From Sapria himalayana (Eukaryota > Streptophyta > Magnoliopsida > Malpighiales > Rafflesiaceae): a DNA stretch of 64,000 nt. The stretch lies in contig JAREIK010004339.1 in NCBI GenBank assembly GCA_029783825.1, forward strand, positions 1-64,000, written 5' to 3'. This document shows, piece after piece, positions 11,538 to 24,158 of this stretch (within the stretch, counting starts at the first letter, position 1; each line of letters starts with the position of its first letter). Below the pieces are notes generated by a model. It was not told where the DNA came from. It searched no databases and saw only the letters and a list, made by a program, of their open reading frames with translations. A program made the translations under genes and the position numbers.

Positions 11538-13413
11538 ATGGCACATAAAGGGCGTGGTCATAGTGGGGCTGGATGTGGACATAGAAATGAACCAAATTCA
11601 ATTGGTATGTTACATAATATTCCAGCATCAGTACCAGCTCATAGTCACCATATCCTGACTTCAATATCACAATCACCATCTCCATTTCTACCACCATCAC
11701 AATCATTGAGACCTTAACTAACACCTTTATCAGATGTAAGCCCACCACCGATTGTGCTTCCTGCTCACACTTTTGATCCATCTCAATCTTCTACACCACA
11801 ATTTACACTGATTATTCCCCCATTTACAATATCAACGACATCATCAAATGTTGCTTCTTCTTCTGAAGTCAGTTAAAAGTTAGAAATTGATATTGTGGAT
11901 AAGAGGTAAAAGAAAAATGTAAAAATAATTTGAAAAAAAAATTTGATGTTACTATTAGTGGTTTTTTATATTGTTATGATTTGTTTGTTTTCTATGTTAT
12001 TTATTTATTTGTATAGTTTTATTCCATCTCACAAGTGTTCGACTATAATTACAAAGGCTTGCAAGAAAATGACTGATGCCATAGCTTTCTCCTGGAAGAA
12101 AGTTTCTCAATAGACAAAGGAGTCATTTTAATGACTTTCAGGTAAAAATAACAAAACAAAAGAATTTAAAAATAATTATTTAATTACTTAACTTTTATGT
12201 TGGTTATTATTCAAGCAGTAATAATTATGTTTTTGTTGTTAATATCAATATTTTTGTCATTTTTTTATAGAATCAGTGCACATGGCCACCCAAATTTGAT
12301 GGAAAGATAAAGTCATTATGGGAGATCAAAACAGCTCAAAGATATTTTGATTCTGTTCATAAATTAAAGAAAATTAAAGAAAGATCTGATTTTATATCCA
12401 AGGAAGACTGGCCCATGTGGCTTAATTATTGGGAGGAGCCATATGTAAAGAAAAAATCAGATATTGCCAGCAAAAATCGACAAAGTGAGCTTGCTGGAGT
12501 AGGTATAAAAATCTATCGACACACATGAGGTTCAAAGTCGAGCATTGAGCAAGCTCGAGATTTGGTATAAATTTAAAATTCTAAACATATCTATATTTTG
12601 TGTTTGCCCTAATAGTCCAAAATATATAATCTCTGCATAGTTTTAATAATTTTGTTAAATTTTTTTATCATTTGTTTTTTTATGAATTAATAAAAACATA
12701 TTCTAGGCTGGAGAATTGGGTCGAGATCCGAATTTCTATGAGATTTTTAGGAAGATGCATGTGAAGAAAGTGGATGGCCAGTATGTTGACAACAAGTCTC
12801 AGATGATTGCAGTAAGAAATTGTTATATTAATTAGACATTATAAAACTACAGTACATTATAAAAATTATCTTGAATGCAACATTTTTATTTTATTTTTTG
12901 TAAATCTAGAATAGTTTTTATCTCCATTTTATCTCAGGACCTAATGAAGGAACCAGTGAGAGTTGCTCATCAAAAAGTTGAGGGTTCTATGAACCCTCAA
13001 CCAATTGACTATGATCCAATTTGTTTGAAGACAATAAGAGGTCGAAAGAAGAAGGGAGTGTACGGAATCGGCTCTAATGGAGTGGTATTTTGTTGTAGCA
13101 GTCATGCTTCTAATTCATCTGTCTCAGTAATGGTGGATGAGGCGGTCGAAAACAAGCATAGGAAACAAATGAATGTATTGTAGATATGGAGACCGAACTA
13201 AAAAAGAGGATAAGCAGATAACTAATTTGATGAAGAAATGCAAGAAATTAAAGAAATTAAAAAGCAATGCAACCGCAGATGTCCTATATGGAGTCACAAT
13301 TAGTAGCATTGGCGCATCACATAGCATTCCGAGATCCATATGTGAATACTCATAGGAAAGGCTAGCATTCCCTACAAATTATGAGGATGATTGAGTATGA
13401 GAATTATTTATGA
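11538..13413 (+). pseudogene. Second CACTA ORF, Transposase_24 (Ptta/En/Spm) family, five exons, broken
   Basis: This is the accessory protein that in En/Spm binds the subterminal repeats (TnpA role, inferred). Exons fit clear splice sites: 11538-11905, 12017-12141, 12271-12564, 12707-12811 and 12938-13413, with acceptors GTATAG, TTATAG, TTCTAG and CTCAG and donors starting GTAAAA, GTATAA or GTAAGA. The first exon is low-complexity (HSHH, Ser/Pro-rich). Exon 3 has WPPKFDGKIKSLWE, WPMWLNYWEEP and a decayed HTGGSK motif. Exon 4 has FYEIFRKMHVKKVDGQYVD, typical of the family. Exon 5 ends with MESQLVALAHHIAFRDPYVN. Stops interrupt exon 1 (about 11715), exon 2 (about 12112), exon 3 (about 12527) and exon 5 (about 13183, in the upstream frame). 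It starts 141 bp after the transposase stop, same strand. Confidence 0.88.
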
Positions 13414-13764
13414 ACTGTTATTTATTTTTATCTATGTGTAGTAAATAATTATGATATTTTGTTGCAAGTATCAATTTTTTTTATTCTAGCTTTGTTCTTT
13501 GCTTTTTTGATTATCCAAATTATGAATCTTTGCAAGACACATTATTGAGAGAAAAGAAAAAATCCTAATTCAAAGCATTTTGATATTTCCACGGTCCTTC
13601 CAATGCATGAGTCCCATATTTACCGATTTCAGCTTTATAAAAAAGAAGGCTAACTTATCTTATCATTATTTTTCTAAAAACATTATATTTTTGCACTCTC
13701 TTTATCTCTAAACATAATTTCTGGACATCTTTTGGATTTTGGGTGAAGCTGTAAGAGAATAAAC
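13414..13764. other. Non-coding spacer after the second CACTA ORF
   Basis: About 350 bp of AT-rich DNA without recognisable coding content. It probably includes the 3' untranslated region of the upstream pseudogene. Confidence 0.5.
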
Positions 13765-13881
13765 TTTAATTTGTGTTTGTTCATGTCTATAATATTTGTT
13801 TATATATATGTGAATATGTTTTTGTGTCTCTTAATTTTTTGGGCAGAGTTTTAACCTATATAGGTATGTAAAAGCCATAAT

Positions 13882-14288
13882 CATCAGCGGCAGATACGAT
13901 AGTGACGGATGTGGTGGAGACGGAAGAGGCAATGGCCGCAGCAGCGCCAGCAGTAGTAGTAGCGGCTGAGGTGACATCAGCGGCAACTGTGATAGCTGCG
14001 ACATAAGCGGTACCAATGACAAAAGAGGCTCCAGGGGCAGTAGCGGCATCAGGGCCAGCGGCTGCATTAGTGGTTGCGGTGGTAGCAATGGTGGTGGTAG
14101 GGGCGGCAGTGGCAGCTGCGGCAGCACCGGCAGCCGCAACAATAGCGGAGCACGAGCAGCACCAGTGGCAGGAGCATCGGCAGCGGGAGCAGTGCCAGCG
14201 GCAGGAGCATCGGCAGTGGCAGAGGTAGCGATAGCGAGAGCAGCAGTGGTAGTGGGAGCAGTAACGGTAGCGAGAGCAGCAACAACGC
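13882..14288 (+). repeat. GC-rich degenerate (GNN)n trinucleotide block, copy A
   Basis: For about 400 bp nearly every third base on the + strand is G, with GCA, GCG, GTA, GTG, GAG and GGG triplets. This makes alanine/valine-rich frames on one strand and leucine/cysteine-rich frames on the other, none with any known domain. It looks like a decayed trinucleotide tandem repeat. The phase appears to slip near 14150, where CAG/CGG/GAG triplets take over. Its base composition is in sharp contrast with the surrounding DNA. Confidence 0.85.
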
Positions 14289-14480
14289 AACATATGCGGT
14301 ATATACGTACGTATATAGTCAGTATATACGTACGTATAATACTATAGTATTTTATGCACATATATGCTAAGTATATATATGTACTCAGTATATATGTACG
14401 CATAATACTGTAGTTTATATGTGCATATACTGCAATAGTAATTCACAAGTGAAATGCTAGTATATATGTACATATTTACT
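14289..14480. repeat. TATATACGTACGTATATA palindromic stretch, copy A
   Basis: Self-complementary words such as TATATACGTACGTATA are joined by short linkers like GTCAG and CTCAG. The same kind of stretch follows the trinucleotide block in copy B and precedes the tail in copy C. Confidence 0.75.
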
Positions 14481-15054
14481 GCAGCAATATATATTTATCA
14501 AAATATAGTAATTTTTTATTTAATTTGATTTGATTTGGTGGTTTAAATTTCTTACTGATATGGTACCACATTGTTTTCCATACGAAGCTTGTATAAGTAA
14601 ACATGTATTTCAACAAACATGAAGCACCGTGAATCAGACATCATTTTCGCAGCGGAAAGTTGGTGATCAGAGGAGTAGTGGGAGAGAAAGCAACATCAAT
14701 GCATTAATATATTATACTTTATGCACATTCGGTAGAAATATTGATTAATAAGATGTAATATAATTTTTATTATTTTTTTTGTTTTTGATATTTAAAATAT
14801 CATATTAGAATAAGCTATTAAATGATTTTTTTTTAATTTAAAATTTTATTTTATAGTTTCTGTTTTTAGTAAATTTATTTTTAAAATATTAAATTATTTA
14901 ATTAAATTTTTTTTAAACTATTTTACATTCAACTTTAATTTTTGTTTGTTCATGTCTATAATAACTATTTTTATATTTGTGAATATGTTTGTGTTTATCC
15001 AAAATTTTTGGGTAGAGTTTTAGCCTATTATAGATATGTAAAAGCCTATTATCA

Positions 15055-15600
15055 TCAGAGGTAGCTGCGACTAAGGCGACAGCCACAGCGGCAGCCGCGA
15101 TAGTGACAATAGAGGTGGCAGTGGCACAAGAAGTGGTTACTGTGGCAGTGGCAGCAACAATGGCTGTAGCTGCCACGGCGGTAGCCGTGGCAGCAGTGGT
15201 AGCGGAGGTAGCAAAGACCACGGAGCTAGCGGAGGCAGTGGCGGAAGCCGCAGTAGCAATGGCAGTAGCGGCAACTGCTGCGGCGGAGGCAGCGGAGGAA
15301 GCGGCGACATAGAAGGTAGAGGCAGCGGCTACACAGGAAGTAGCGGCAGCAGCGGTGGTAGCCGCTGCTGCACAAGAACCAGCTGCAGCATAGGAAGCAG
15401 TGGCAGCAGTGGCGGTAGTGGTAGCAGTGGTGGCAGCGGCATGCAGTGGCAGGTCCAGCAGTGGGGGCAGCGGCGGCAGCCTCCACAGCAGCCAGTGGTT
15501 GTAGCTTCGGCAGTAGTGGCGATGGTGGTAGCTGTGACAACAGTAGTGGTATTGGCAGTAGTGTCAGGAGCGGCAGCGGGAGCAACAGCAAGAGCACCAA
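15055..15600 (+). repeat. GC-rich degenerate (GNN)n trinucleotide block, copy B
   Basis: About 545 bp of triplets of the form GCA/GCG/GTA/GTG/GAG with interspersed AGC and TGG, longer than copy A. No domain is recognisable in any frame. The difference in length from copy A suggests slippage or unequal exchange. Confidence 0.85.
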
Positions 15601-15602
15601 TT

Positions 15603-15800
15603 GAGATATATACGTACGAATAAAGTCAGTATATATGTACATTTAATACTGTAGTATTTTATGTACGTATATACTGAGTATATTCATACTCAGTTTATAT
15701 GTACACTGAATATTGCTGTTTATAGGTACATATATTTTAGTAATATATGTACGAGTGAATTGCTTGTATATATTTACATATATACTACAGGATTATATAT
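15603..15800. repeat. TATATACGTAC palindromic stretch, copy B
   Basis: Same kind of alternating purine-pyrimidine, self-complementary AT-rich sequence as in copy A, including ATACGTACGAAT and GTACGTATATACTGAG. Confidence 0.7.
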
Positions 15801-16223
15801 GTATCAAAACATAACTTTTTTTGACTGAGTGGTTTAATTTTCTTACAGATATGATGCCGCATTGTTCCTCATACAAAGCTTCTATAAGTGATGAAATTTT
15901 TTTACTAGACATTACGTGCGCTGACTCGGACAGCTTTGTCATAGTAGAAAAATGATGATCAGAGGAGCAGAGGAAGAGAAAACAATGTCAATGAATGGAT
16001 ATATTATACTTTATGCATTGTCGGTAGATACATTGATGAATAAAATTAAAAGTTTTTTATTTTTTTGTTTCAATTATGTAAAATATTGAATTTGAATAAG
16101 ATATTAAATGAATTTATTTTTTGGTTATTATAAATTATTTATTGTTTCATTTTTTATTCAATATGATTTAAAAATAATAAATTATTTAATTAAAAAATTT
16201 TTAAATTTTTTAAATTATGTAAA

Positions 16224-16633
16224 TATTTTTAAAATTAAATTAGCTAGGGAAAATTCTCAAGCTAAATTAGCGAGGGAAAAATCCCTCGCTAATTTAGAGA
16301 AGAAAATTTCCCTAGCTAATTTAGCTAGGGAAATATTAAAATTAGCGACGGATATTCCGTCGCTAATGATAGGAACTTTAGCTAGGGATTCATCCAATGT
16401 TATTTTTGTTTAGCGACGGAATATTTCGTTTATCTTGTTATTTTAGCAACAGAATTTTTCTTTTTTAGCGAGGAAATTTTTCATCGCTAATTTTTTAGTT
16501 AGGAAGAATTCCGTAGCTAAAATTTAGCAAGAAGCACACTAGAAAGGGACACAATCCATTGATATTCGTCGCTATTTACCATTTAGCAACAAAAATCTCC
16601 CATATAGCTAGGGAATTGTCCCTAGCTATATGA
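16224..16633. repeat. 3' subterminal repeats of CACTA element 1, palindromic
   Basis: Many inverted pairs of TTAGCGAGGGA / TTAGCTAGGGA motifs. Three are perfect palindromes with tiny loops: 16266-16293 (ATTAGCGAGGGA, loop AAAA), 16341-16367 (ATTAGCGACGGA, loop TAT) and 16601-16632 (CATATAGCTAGGGA, loop ATTG). The last abuts the terminal repeat. These are the presumed binding sites of the second ORF product; at the 5' end the same heptamer is arranged as direct 50-bp tandem copies instead. Confidence 0.88.
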
Positions 16634-16649
16634 AATTTTTCTTGTAGTG
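16634..16649 (-). repeat. 3' terminal inverted repeat of CACTA element 1
   Basis: The complement reads CACTACAAGAAAAATT, the intact canonical terminus. Confidence 0.93.
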
Positions 16650-16652
16650 AAT
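16650..16652. repeat. Target-site duplication AAT, right copy
   Basis: Matches AAT at 723-725 on the other side of the element; the (TAGA)n array resumes right after a short transition. Confidence 0.8.
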
Positions 16653-18615
16653 GATAACTAGATAGATAGATAGATAGATCAGATAGATATATAGATAGAT
16701 AGATTGATAGATAGAGTATTAAATAATTATATACATAGACATAAAGATAGACAAATATATAGACAATAGTTAGATTGATAGGCATAAAGAAAGACATATA
16801 TATGATAGATAGATAGATAGACAGCTAGATAGATTGATATATAGATAGATAGACACAATAATAGATAGAATGATAGATAGATAAATAGATAAATAAATAG
16901 ATAGACAATTGGATAGATAGATAGATAAACAAATAACGAAACAGATAAATAAATAGATAGATAGACAAATAGACAGATAGATAAATATATAAATAGATAC
17001 ATAAATAGACAAATAAATAACAGACATATTGATTAACAAATATACAGACAAATAGATAGATGCTTTAATAGATAGATAGACGGATAGATATATATATATA
17101 TATATATATATAGAAAAATATGTTGATTATTAGACAAACAGATAGATAGATTGATTGATTAATTGATTGATTAATTGATTGATTAATTGATTGATTGATA
17201 GTTACAGAGATATATAGACAATTTGATAAATTGATTGATAAAAAGATAGATAAACAAATAAACCTACACATCGATAGATAAATAGATAGAAAGATAGACA
17301 TACATATAGACAGATAGACATGCAAATAGCAAAGATTGATAGACATGCGAATGCAAATAGATAATAGATACATAGACTGACTGATACATGCAAATAGCAA
17401 GATAGATAGACTAATAGATAGCATATAGATAGACATATAGATAAACATATAGATAGATAGATATGAAAGGTAGATGGATTTATAGATAGTTAGATAGATA
17501 GATAAATAGATACAAACATTGCTAATTTGATTGATATATTGATTGATAGACATAATGATATGCATATTGATAGACAAAGTGATTAACAGAATGATAGAGA
17601 GATTGATAGGCAAGTAGATAGATAGATTGATAGACATATAGATAGATAGATTGATAGACAAATATATAGATAAAAAGATAGAGAGATAGAAAGATAGACA
17701 TATAGATAGAAAGATAAACATATAGATAGAAATATAGATAGATAGTTAGACAGATAGATAAAATTATACATATAAAGATTATTAGAGAAATAGATAGATA
17801 GAGAGATATAAAGATAGAGATATATATAGATAGATAGATAGAAATATAGAAATATATAGACAGGTAGATAGATCGATAAAAAGATAGATTGAAAGATATA
17901 GAAATTCATAAAAAAATAGATAGACAGATAGTTATATACTTAGATTGAGAGAGACAGATAGTTATAAATAGATAGATATATTGACAGATAGAGAGAGAGG
18001 TAGATAGACAAATAGATAGACAAAAAGGTATAAATAATAAATAAATATATATATATATAGACAGATTGATAGACAGATAGATAAATAGACAAATTGACAC
18101 ACAAATAGACATATAATTAGACAGACAGATGATAGAGAGATAGATAGATAGACAGATAGATAATTAGTCAGGTTATTATTTGATAGATAGACATATAGAT
18201 TGAATGATTGATTGATTGATAGATAGATATATAATTTGATAATTTGATTGAGAACTAGATATAAAAAAACAATATAGATAAATAAATAGACAGACAGATA
18301 GATAGACAACAAGATAGATATATGGATATATAGAAAGATAGATATTTAGATAAATGGATAGATAGACATATAGATTAAAAATAGATAGATAGATAGATAA
18401 ACAAATAGAGTGTCATATAAATAGATAGATAGATAGGCATACAGATAGATAGATAAATTTACATATAGATACAAATATAGATTGACATAGAGAGATAGAT
18501 AGGCAAAAAGAAAGATAGACAGATTGATAGATAGATAAATAGATAGACAAATAGTTAGACAAATAGATAGATAGATACACACACATACACACATAAAGAT
18601 AGATAGATAGATGAT

Positions 18616-18652
<37 letters not shown>

Positions 18653-18653
<1 letters not shown>

Positions 18654-18845
18654 TAATAGTAAGATAGAAATAGGCATATATATAGATAGATAGATAGATA
18701 GGAAAAAAGTAGATAGATAGATAGAAATATAGAAAGAAAGAAATATAGAAAGATTGATTCATAGATAAAAAGTTAGATATACATATAGATTGATAGATAA
18801 ATAGATAGAAAGGTAAATAGATATATTAATATGTAGCTAATAGAT
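18653..18845 (+). repeat. Higher-order duplication within the array, first copy
   Basis: A stretch beginning CTAATAGTAAGATAG and including GAAAAAAGTAGATAGATAG and AAAAAGTTAGATATACATAT recurs at 19731-19924, about 1079 bp away, with the same irregular variants in the same order. Both copies directly follow a (TA)n run. Confidence 0.88.
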
Positions 18846-19008
18846 AGATAGACAGATAGATAGAAAAATAAGTAGATATTAGATAGATAGACAGATAGAT
18901 AGATAGACAGGCAGACATACAGATAGATAGATAAATGGATATACAGATAGATAGACAGATCAATCGATAGATAGATAGATAGATCAATAGATTGATAGAC
19001 AAATAGAT

Positions 19009-19043
<35 letters not shown>

Positions 19044-19339
19044 TAGAAAGATAGTTATTTAGACAATAGTTAGACATAAAGATAATAAATAGATAGATAG
19101 ATTGATTGATTGATACATAGACAAATAAAAAGATATATAGATTGATAGTCAGATAGAGAGATTGACAGACAGATAGACATATAGATAGATAGATAGATTG
19201 ATAGAAAGTTATTTAAATAGACATATGGCTAGAATGATTGATAGACAAATTAATAATGATTAATAGATAGATTTATAGATAGATTATATATAGATTGATA
19301 GAAAGTTTGATATATAAAATTAAAGATAAATAGATAGAA

Positions 19340-19379
<40 letters not shown>

Positions 19380-19730
19380 ATAGAAATGTATATAGATAAA
19401 TAGAAAGATAGACAGATTATTAGATTGATAGATATATTGATATACATATAGTAAGATTGATAGATAGATTGATATAAAGATTGATAGATAAATAGAATAA
19501 AATATAGACTAATAATATGACATATAAATAGACAGATATACATACAATAGACAAATAGAAAGAATGATAGATAGTTAGATAAAGAGATAGATAAAGAGGC
19601 AGATAGACACATAGATAGACTAACAGATAAAGACAGATAGTCAAATAGATATACAGACAGATAGTTAGAAAGATTGACAGAAAGATGGATAGATAGGTAG
19701 ATAGATAGATAGATATATATATATATATTA

Positions 19731-19924
19731 CTAATAGTAAGATAGATAGACATATATATAGATAAATAGTTAAATAGGGAAAAAGTAGATAGATAGATAG
19801 ATAGAAATAAAGAAAGAAAGAAATTAGAAAGATTGATTGATAAATAAAAAGTTAGATATACATATAGATTGATAGATAAATAGATAGAAAGGTAAATAGA
19901 TATATTAATATATAGTTAACAGAT
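19731..19924 (+). repeat. Higher-order duplication within the array, second copy
   Basis: Second copy of the block at 18653-18845; offsets measured at several points are 1078-1080 bp, with a single-base indel between them. Confidence 0.88.
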
Positions 19925-20414
19925 ACATAGATAGATAGATACAAAATAGATAGATATATAGATAGATAGATAGACAGATAGATAGATAAATTGATAGATT
20001 GAGAGATTGAAACAGAGACAAAAAGATTGACATATATATAGATAGATAGACAGACAATAGATAGATAGATAGACAAACAAACAAATAGATAGATATATAG
20101 TTTGATAGGAAGATTGTTAAATAGATAGATAGACAAATAAATAGATAGATTTATAGACATATTATATAGTTAGACAGATTGATGAATAGATAGATAAATA
20201 TACAGACTAATAGATAAATAGATAAACAAATAGATAAAAATATATATAGAAATATATTTATATAGATATAGATACATAAATATAGATTGATTGATTGATA
20301 GATAGTTATATCGATACATAAAAAGATAATTAGATAGATAGATAGACACATAGGTACACAGAGATAGACAGAAAGATCGACAAATAGATAGTCATATAGA
20401 TAGAATATATTTAT

Positions 20415-20446
<32 letters not shown>

Positions 20447-23400
20447 AAATATAGATTGATTGATTGATTTTGAAAGATAGATAGATATATAGATAGATAA
20501 ACTATCAGATAGATAGAAAGATAGGTACATAGATAGACAAATATATAAACAGATGGATATTGAGATTATAGATTGATTGATAGATTGATAGCTAGAATTA
20601 TAGACACTTTGATAGATAGACAGATAAATAGATAGATATGAAGATAGACAGATAGACAAATAAAAAAATAAATAGATCGATAAATAGATAGACAATTAGA
20701 TAGATAAAAAGATAAAAGATAGAAAGATAGTCAGAAAGATATATAGACAAATATAGACATATTTATAGAGAGATCGATAGATAGATTGTTAAACTGATGA
20801 TAGAAAGATAGATAGATATATAGAGAAATCTATGGACATATTATAAACAGATCGATAAATAGATTGATAGACAGATAGTAATACCGATAGAAATAGATAG
20901 ATAGAAAGATAGAAAGATAGAAAGAAAGAAAGATATGCAATATATTTAAAAATAGATAGATAGATAGATATACAGATAGATTGCTATATAGATAGGAAAA
21001 TAATCATAGAAATAAAAAGCTAGATAGATAGATAGATAGATAGACAGATAGATAGACAAATAGATAGATAGATAGATAGACAGATAGATATACAGATAGA
21101 TATAGAGTTAGATAGATTAATAAATAGATATATATAGATAGTTTGAAAGATTGTTAAACAAAAAGATAGTCAAACAAATAGAAATATTTATAAATATAAA
21201 GATATTTAGACAAATTGATTGATTGATTGATAGTTAGCTAGATAGATATATATATATATATATATATATAGAATAACAAAACAAACAGATAGATAGAAAT
21301 AGATAGATAGATAGATAAATAGACAGAAATATAGCCAGATATATACTTAGATAGTTAGATAAGGGGAAACAAAATAGACAGGTAGATAGACATATAGAAT
21401 GGTATATAATTAGATAAATATAGACTAATATGTAGACATATAGATAGACAAATAGATAAACAAAATGATAGAAAGGTAGATATAAAAATAGATAGACAGA
21501 TAGATTGATAGAAATATTTATCGATAGATAGACAAATAGATATATAGATAGATATATATATATATATATATATAGACAGATAAATAAATAGATAGATAGA
21601 TAAATAAATAAAATATTGATAGACATAGAGATAAATAGATAGATAGATAAAAATATTGATAGACAGAGAGATAAATAGATAGATATACAGATAAATAGAC
21701 CAATAGATAGATAGATAGATAGACACGTAAAAGTCAGATAGATTGTCAAATAGATAAATACATAGATAGATAGATAGACAGATAGATATATAGATTGATA
21801 GAAAATTGATACACAAATAGATAGAATGATTGATAGATTTATAGATAAACAGATGGATAGATAGATAGATAGATAAATAAAAGATAGATATACAGATAGA
21901 AAGAAAGAAAGATAGATAGATAGATATATAGATAGACATATAGATAGACAGCCAGACAGATAGATAGATAGTTAGATAGATAGAAAGATAGACAAAAAAT
22001 TAGATAGATAGATATATAGATAGCTAGTTAGATAGACAAATAGATAGGTAGATATCTAGACAGGCAGACTAATAGATAGATAGATTTATTTAAAGATAGT
22101 TAGAAGAAATGTTTGATAGATATATAGATAAATTAATTGACATATTTATAAATAGGTCAATAGACAAATATTTAGACCGATTAATAAATAGATAGATAAA
22201 TAAATAGATCTTTAGATAGATAGATAGATTGATTGATATACAAATATATAGATAGAAAGATAGATTGATTGACATATTAACAAATATTTATACATATAAA
22301 TAGATAGAAAGATAAATAGATAGATTGATAGATAGATAGCTAGAAACATAGGTATACATATTTATAGAAAGATAAGTAGATAAATAAATGAATATATAGA
22401 TAGATGGATAGATAGTAAGATAGATTGATAGATATATTTAAAGACAGACATACATATAGACAGATAGATAGAAAAATAGATAGATAATCAGATAGAAAGA
22501 AAGAAAAGTAGATAGATAAACAAATAGACATATAGATAGTCAGATTAATAGAGAATTTGATAGAAAGATTGATAATTAGATTGATAGATAGATTGATAGA
22601 CAAATTGATAGACATATTAATTGATAGATAATAGATAGATATATAGATAGACAATTAGATAGATAGATAAATAGACAGATAGATAGACAGATAAATAGAC
22701 AGATAATAAGGTAGATATTCAAATAGATATAGAGATAGATAGATAGATAAAAATAGAGTTAGACTAATATATAGATAAATATAAATATTTATACAGAGAT
22801 TGATAGACATATATTCAGAAAATAGATAGAAAGATAGTTAGACAGATATATAGACACATATATAGAGATATTTTAGACAGATCTATAGAAAAATCGATAT
22901 ACAGACAGTTAGATAGATAGATAAATAGATAGATAGAAAGATAGATAGATAAACATATAGATAGACTAATAAAGAGATAGATAGATAGATATAGAAAAAT
23001 TTTATAGATAGACAAATAATTAGACAAAAATATAGATAAATAGATAGATAGACATATAGATAGTGAGAAAGATAATTAAATATATAGATAGATAGTTAGT
23101 TAGAAAGATATTTAGACAATTAGCTATTTAAATAAATAGACATATTTTTATACAGATTGATAGATAAATAGTCAGAAAATAGATAAATATATAGATATAG
23201 ATAATAAATAGATACAAAGATAGATACACAAATTGATAGATAAATAAATATACATATAGATTGTTAGAAAGAAGCAAAATAATTAGAAATATAGATAGAT
23301 AGATAGAATGATTAACACATAGATAGAGAAATTGATAAATATATATATAGACACATAGATACAGAAATCAATAAATTGATATTTAGACAAATAGATATCA

Positions 23401-24115
23401 AAATAGATAGAAAGTCTGATAGATAGATAGATAGATAGATAGATGGATAGATAGATATATAGATAGACAGATAGATATACATTCATATATTGATAGATAT
23501 ATATTTAAATAGTCATATAGATATAGATATTGATAGACAAAGTAATATAAATATTAATAGACAGATTGGTAGGCATTTTAATAGATAGATTGATAGATAG
23601 ATTAATAGACAGATTAAATGACATATTGATAGACAAATACATATACATATTGATATATATATGTACATAGATAGATCGATAGATATACAAAGTATTAGAT
23701 AGATTGATAGCCAGATTGATAGAAAGAAAGATAGATAAATTGATATATAGATAGATAGACAGATAGATATATAGATATTTAGATAGATAGATTTTTAAAT
23801 AGATAGATAGATAGAAAGATAGATAGATAAATAGATAGATAGATAGATAGATAAATAAATAGATCGATAGATAGATAGTTAGCAAGATAGACATAGATAA
23901 AAGATATATAGATAGATAGATAGATATATAGATAGACATATAGATAAATATAAAAATAAATAGATAGATAGATAGACAGATAGAAAAAAATATAGATAAA
24001 TTCATAGATGGATAGTTAAATAGACATACAAATAGATAGATATATATACAGACATATAGATAGACACATATATTGATAGGAAAATGGATAGATAGATAGA
24101 TAGATATATAAAGAC

Positions 24116-24158
<43 letters not shown>

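Larger units (their letters stand above)
13765..14860. repeat. Composite ~1.1-kb unit, copy A
   Basis: Order of parts: an AT-rich leader containing TTGTTCATGTCTATAAT, GTTTTAACCTAT and ATGTAAAAGCC; a GC-rich trinucleotide block (13882-14288); a TATATACGTACGTATATA palindromic stretch; then a tail with GATATGGTACCACATTG, GATCAGAGGAG and TTATACTTTATGCAC. The same parts recur in the same order at 14931-16170 (copy B), and the last two recur at 58490-59150 (copy C). The family is unknown to me and has no clear protein. Confidence 0.8.
14931..16170. repeat. Composite ~1.2-kb unit, copy B
   Basis: Tandem relative of copy A with the same order of parts: leader (TTGTTCATGTCTATAAT at about 14947), trinucleotide block (15055-15600), palindromic AT stretch (15603-15800), tail with GATATGATGCCGCATTG, GATCAGAGGAG and TTATACTTTATGCAT. 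The spacing between matching parts is about 1.17 kb at the leader and 1.29 kb at the tail, the difference being mostly a longer trinucleotide block in copy B. Confidence 0.8.
726..16649 (+). mobile_element. CACTA (En/Spm) DNA transposon, full length, decayed autonomous copy
   Basis: The 3' end reads, on its complement, CACTACAAGAAAAATT, the classic plant CACTA terminus. The 5' end at 726 is CTCAACAAGAAAAATT, matching 14 of 16 bases. AAT duplications flank both ends, and the flanks on both sides are the same (TAGA)n array, so the element clearly inserted into it. Inside, in order: subterminal repeats, about 5.4 kb of non-coding AT-rich DNA, a TNP2-type transposase pseudogene, a second-ORF (Transposase_24) pseudogene, two ~1.2-kb units with GC-rich trinucleotide blocks, and palindromic 3' subterminal repeats. 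The genes carry many stops and frameshifts, so this copy cannot encode its own transposase. The first five terminal bases at the 5' end are mutated (CTCAA for CACTA). Confidence 0.93.

Noticed and set aside
13831..15642. Alanine/valine-, leucine- and cysteine-rich frames on both strands
   Set aside because: They are products of the GC-rich trinucleotide blocks; no frame is favoured and none has a recognisable domain.
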